A DNA stretch of 16,777 nucleotides from Sphingobacteriales bacterium (GTDB taxonomy: Bacteria; Bacteroidota; Bacteroidia; Sphingobacteriales; Sphingobacteriaceae): NCBI GenBank assembly GCA_020058405.1, contig JAGVEE010000089.1, forward strand, positions 1-16,777. Direction: 5' to 3'. The position numbers were made by a program, and so were the translations under genes. The notes under the pieces are model-generated. The model saw only the letters and a program-made list of their open reading frames with translations. It had not been told where the DNA came from and ran no database searches. Shown here piece after piece: positions 14,116 through 16,777 of this stretch; the first letter of the stretch is position 1, and the number at the start of each line of letters is the position of its first letter.

Positions 14116-15519
14116 TTATTCGTAACACCCTATTGATGAGGGATTTAATCTCATCACACCATCAGCATCTTGCAATAGTACACTGGGTGAATTTGTAAAA
14201 TCCGCTTTCCCCTTCATCGGAGAATTTGCTTTTAAACGGTAGTTTTCGGTGAAATTTGAAGAAAGACTTACACTCGGATCTTTAAACAAGGGATCCCTAT
14301 TTAATAGATTCGTAGAAGGCCATGTTTTGGAACTTTTTAATGAATTGTACTCCGTACTTACTGTTGCCGTAGCAGGACTTTTAAACTCTGTAAAATATTC
14401 ATCTTTTAAAGAACCCGTTACAATGTTGTTTTTAAATACAGCATTTAATTGATCTGTTACAGGTACATTATTTATTAGTAAATAATCTGTAATAGCTACC
14501 GCTGGTGTTTGCCTATTCGAAAAGTTATTTGTTTGCGCGAACGTGTTATGTATAAATTCGTAATTACCTCCAAGTTGAGTTAACATCGCGTATTGCCCAC
14601 ATGCAAAAACTAGGTTGTTGTAAGCCCTTACAAAACCATCAATTAAATACATTCCGGTAACAGTACTATATTTTATAATGGAGTTAGTAATTTCTAATTG
14701 AGGCTGAATTCCGTAAATAGGGAATGTGCCAACAATTACTCCGTATACAGAACCTTTAATTGTTGTATAATTTATTTTGTTGTTTACACTACCTGGCAAA
14801 AACTGAATAGAGTTCCACTGCCCTGGCTCATTGTAATACTGCGACTCCCTTCTATCTCCTTGTATAATAACACTGTCTTGTAATGTACCATTTATTTGCA
14901 AAGTACCTTTAGAAAGTATAATTGCATTTTTATGCATATAAATTTTTACACCTGCATCAATTGTTAAACTACTTAGGGTATCAACTAAAATACCTCCGTA
15001 AATAACATATGGTAAATCATTATTCCAAGTAATGTTTCCAGTTAAAATTGAATCAACAAAAAAATGAGCATTTTGTCCGAATGCAACTAGCTCCACTTTT
15101 TGAATATTGGTATTTGTTTCAAATGTTAATTGCTCCGATACTAAAAATGGAAACTGGTTAGAGTTAATATTCCCCTTTACAGTAATTTCTATAAATCCAA
15201 AAATCGAATCTTCCGCCGGGATTTCAACATCACGTAAATGGTTACCACTAAATCCATCTACATTTAAGCGATAGCTTGCAAAAGAAGTAGAGTCTATCAA
15301 ATCTATTTTTGAAATATTGATTGCCTTCTTATTTCTGTTGTATATTTTAATTCTTTTGGTGGTAGACCCTACCGTTGTAAATAACGTGTCAAAAACTATC
15401 GTATCTGTAGAGAATTCCAATTTGGCGCTTGGGCTATTAATAATATCTAAATCATCTTTACATGAAATTAAGACAATGGAGGTGATAAATAGATAAAGGG
15501 TGCTTTTAAAGTATCGCAT
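14116..15519 (-). CDS. Surface lipoprotein with right-handed beta-helix domain
   Basis: A 467-residue lipoprotein. I start it at ATG 15519; the open frame runs 27 codons further, but those residues (RRYK, no signal) overlap the divergent gene. MRYFKSTLYLFITSIVLISC is a lipoprotein signal with lipobox LISC and lipidated Cys20. The acidic residues after the Cys (KDDLD) resemble surface-export signals of Bacteroidota lipoproteins. Residues about 30-150 look like an Ig-like beta domain (TVGSTTKRIKIYNRNKKAIN). From about 170 a beta-helix runs (ITWNNDLPYVIYGGILVDTL, ITNSIIKYSTVTGMYLIDGF), ending with DADGVMRLNPSSIGCYE, the tail seen in choice-of-anchor Q-type proteins. Such helices bind or cleave polysaccharide; no catalytic residues can be assigned. 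Confidence 0.82.
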   Translation of the reverse strand: MRYFKSTLYLFITSIVLISCKDDLDIINSPSAKLEFSTDTIVFDTLFTTVGSTTKRIKIYNRNKKAINISKIDLIDSTSFASYRLNVDGFSGNHLRDVEIPAEDSIFGFIEITVKGNINSNQFPFLVSEQLTFETNTNIQKVELVAFGQNAHFFVDSILTGNITWNNDLPYVIYGGILVDTLSSLTIDAGVKIYMHKNAIILSKGTLQINGTLQDSVIIQGDRRESQYYNEPGQWNSIQFLPGSVNNKINYTTIKGSVYGVIVGTFPIYGIQPQLEITNSIIKYSTVTGMYLIDGFVRAYNNLVFACGQYAMLTQLGGNYEFIHNTFAQTNNFSNRQTPAVAITDYLLINNVPVTDQLNAVFKNNIVTGSLKDEYFTEFKSPATATVSTEYNSLKSSKTWPSTNLLNRDPLFKDPSVSLSSNFTENYRLKANSPMKGKADFTNSPSVLLQDADGVMRLNPSSIGCYE

Positions 15520-15552
15520 TGGCAGCGAAGTTAATGAAAATTTGTATCTTCG
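15519..15552 (+). promoter_or_regulatory. Candidate promoter for the plus-strand surface-protein gene
   Basis: TATCTTCG (15545-15552) fits the Bacteroidota -7 consensus TAnnTTTG with one mismatch, and TTGG at 15519-15522 is a candidate -33 element about 23 bp upstream. This would give a leader of about 30 bases before the ATG at 15590. By-eye match only. On the minus strand of the same 70-bp gap, TAACTTCG (15533 to 15526) lies just before the lipoprotein ATG and may serve that gene. Confidence 0.3.
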
Positions 15553-15589
15553 TGTACACCCTATGTTAATGAATTTAAACACATTATAA

Positions 15590-16777
15590 ATGAAGAACAT
15601 TTACGTTTTATTTATTTTATTAATTTTTACAATTAGTAATAACGCAAAGGCAAATTGCCCTGCAAGCAGTGCTCCCATTAATATAAATGCTACGAGCATT
15701 TGCGAAAAAGGATATAGCACCTTTACCGGAACTCTAAACGATTTAAGCAATACCTTAGTATGGCTAGATTCTGCAAATAGAATAATTGGTTCGGGCAATA
15801 ATTTTCAATATTTTATTAATAATGTTGGATTGAATTTTAAAGCAGCGGAAGCAGGTTATGATTTGTTTAACGGTTCCCTCGGTCCATTACCCTCTCAATT
15901 TACGTCTACGTACCCTTCTCAGAATTTCACCAACGGTCAGTATTTTACTTGCCAAAGTGCGCTAAGAATTGATTCTATTTTATTAAGAAGTAATAACCCA
16001 GTTCAAGGCTTTATTCAAATATGGACTAATGCTCCAGAAAATAATGGATACATTTTGCAAAAGTTCCCATTTAATATTACAAGTGGCGGGCCTGCAAATA
16101 CACGCATCCCATTAGCTGCAATTTTAACATCAGGAAATTATTTTATTAATGTTGAAATAACAGGAGGTAGCGGCATATTGTACCGAGCATTAACAGGAGC
16201 AACATATCCTTATCAAATTAGCAATCTAATTTCTATTACTGGAAATAATTTTAGTGCCTCTAATAATCGTTATTACTATTTTTTCGATTGGGATGTTTCT
16301 AAAATGTGTATGAGCCCGTTGTCGACGAGCTTTAGCCCAACCAATATTCAAACTAAAGCGGAAACCTTACCCTACCTAGAAACATTTAACTTAGGAATTC
16401 CTTGTGATTGGAATAATTCTGCTGCAAATGCTAATGGAATATGGCAATCTGGAGCATCTTCTACTTTTAGCAATTCCACATTCACCATTCCGAGCGACCC
16501 GCATATTTTAATTTCATCAGACATCAATTGTAATTGCGATAAAAGTAATTCAGTTATTCGTAGTCCATGGTTCGACTTAAGATCCTACTCTAAAAACACC
16601 AACATGAAACTTTTGATGTCTTATGTATACAGAGCTGCTCAAGGCTCTAAGGTGTATTTAAAAGTAAGAAACGGAAACAATTCAATTCAGTTAGTTGATT
16701 CGCTTTCCCCGCAAATCGGGGTTTATATTACCAAGGAAATAAGTTTAAATAATTTCATTTTAGATCGGAAGAGCGTC
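15590..16777 (+). CDS. Large secreted surface protein, 3' end missing
   Basis: An open frame from ATG 15590 to the window end with no stop: 390 genuine residues, after which the final codons are adapter-derived. The signal peptide is MKNIYVLFILLIFTISNNAK with cleavage likely at AKA|N (21/22). The next ~70 residues start NCPASSAPI and contain a CEKGYSTFTG and a VWLDS-type strand, as in Ig-like or PKD-like domains of Bacteroidota exported proteins. From about residue 260, TLPYLETFNLGIPCDW, DPHILISSDINCNCDKSNSV and RSPWFDLRSYS resemble the choice-of-anchor J (MAM-like) domain of gliding-bacteria surface proteins. These often carry a C-terminal type IX secretion signal, which would lie beyond the contig. 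Many Asn, Ser and Thr and few charged residues fit an exported beta protein. It is divergent from the lipoprotein gene, 70 bp apart. Confidence 0.85.
   Translation, partial: MKNIYVLFILLIFTISNNAKANCPASSAPININATSICEKGYSTFTGTLNDLSNTLVWLDSANRIIGSGNNFQYFINNVGLNFKAAEAGYDLFNGSLGPLPSQFTSTYPSQNFTNGQYFTCQSALRIDSILLRSNNPVQGFIQIWTNAPENNGYILQKFPFNITSGGPANTRIPLAAILTSGNYFINVEITGGSGILYRALTGATYPYQISNLISITGNNFSASNNRYYYFFDWDVSKMCMSPLSTSFSPTNIQTKAETLPYLETFNLGIPCDWNNSAANANGIWQSGASSTFSNSTFTIPSDPHILISSDINCNCDKSNSVIRSPWFDLRSYSKNTNMKLLMSYVYRAAQGSKVYLKVRNGNNSIQLVDSLSPQIGVYITKEISLNNFILDRKSV
16762..16777. other. Illumina TruSeq adapter sequence at contig end
   Basis: The last 16 bases, AGATCGGAAGAGCGTC, equal the start of the TruSeq adapter that follows inserts in read-through reads. 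The leading A may be the genuine last base or the A-tail added in library preparation. The bases are not part of the organism's genome, and the last five translated residues of the overlapping open frame are artefactual. Confidence 0.95.

Noticed and set aside
15601..15798. A minus-strand 65-codon hydrophobic open frame
   Set aside because: It mirrors the signal peptide and first domain of the plus-strand secreted protein, which has a better start and longer frame.
1..16777. CRISPR arrays, tRNA or rRNA genes, insertion sequences, phage genes
   Set aside because: No regularly spaced repeats, cloverleaf-like or rRNA-like segments, transposase motifs or terminal inverted repeats were seen on either strand.

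Overview
This is a contig-like piece of an AT-rich Bacteroidota genome (phylum inferred from gene content, not from a search). Pointers are: lipoproteins and exported proteins typical of that phylum (a TonB C-terminal domain protein with no TonB anchor, a beta-helix lipoprotein with acidic residues after its Cys, a Cys-rich adhesin-like surface protein), weak or absent Shine-Dalgarno sites, and promoter-like TAnnTTyG octamers instead of sigma70 boxes. The right end (16762-16777) is the start of an Illumina TruSeq adapter, so the biological sequence stops at about 16761.

Layout. (1) 1-4676, minus strand: a compact six-gene operon running from a sugar-nucleotidyltransferase through a TonB-C protein, a nitronate monooxygenase/FabK-like flavoprotein, acylphosphatase and a Wzx-type flippase into dut, which is cut by the left edge. 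Adjacent genes overlap or are at most 39 bp apart. (2) 4677-4765: divergent intergenic region with a perfect 9-bp inverted repeat. (3) 4766-8463, plus strand: glyA (serine hydroxymethyltransferase), a TPR plus YaiO-type outer-membrane beta-barrel protein, and a signal-anchored protein of unknown family. (4) 8448-13913, minus strand: reading in the direction of transcription, HPt phosphotransfer protein, single-domain response regulator, membrane-anchored HEAT-repeat protein, processive family-2 glycosyltransferase, and an LtaS/MdoB-like sulfatase-superfamily membrane enzyme. The glycosyltransferase is split by a frame change at a 9-base homopolymer. This block converges on block 3 with a 16-bp tail-to-tail overlap. 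(5) 13914-14115: spacer with two hairpins. (6) 14116-15519, minus strand: beta-helix lipoprotein; and 15590 to the end, plus strand: a large secreted surface protein, cut by the contig end.

Reading it together: blocks 3 and 4 look like one locus for a synthase-dependent exopolysaccharide. It has an inner-membrane processive GT2, a TPR/beta-barrel exporter (the roles PgaC and PgaA play in poly-GlcNAc secretion), a probable periplasmic modifying enzyme of the phosphoglycerol/phosphoethanolamine-transferase type, an unknown periplasmic protein, and a phosphorelay feeding a HEAT scaffold translationally coupled to the synthase. No deacetylase, PilZ or c-di-GMP component is visible, so it is not a standard pga, bcs, alg or pel locus. 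Block 1 (activated sugar plus flippase) supplies a Wzx-like pathway next door. The polysaccharide assignment is inference from domains and gene order.
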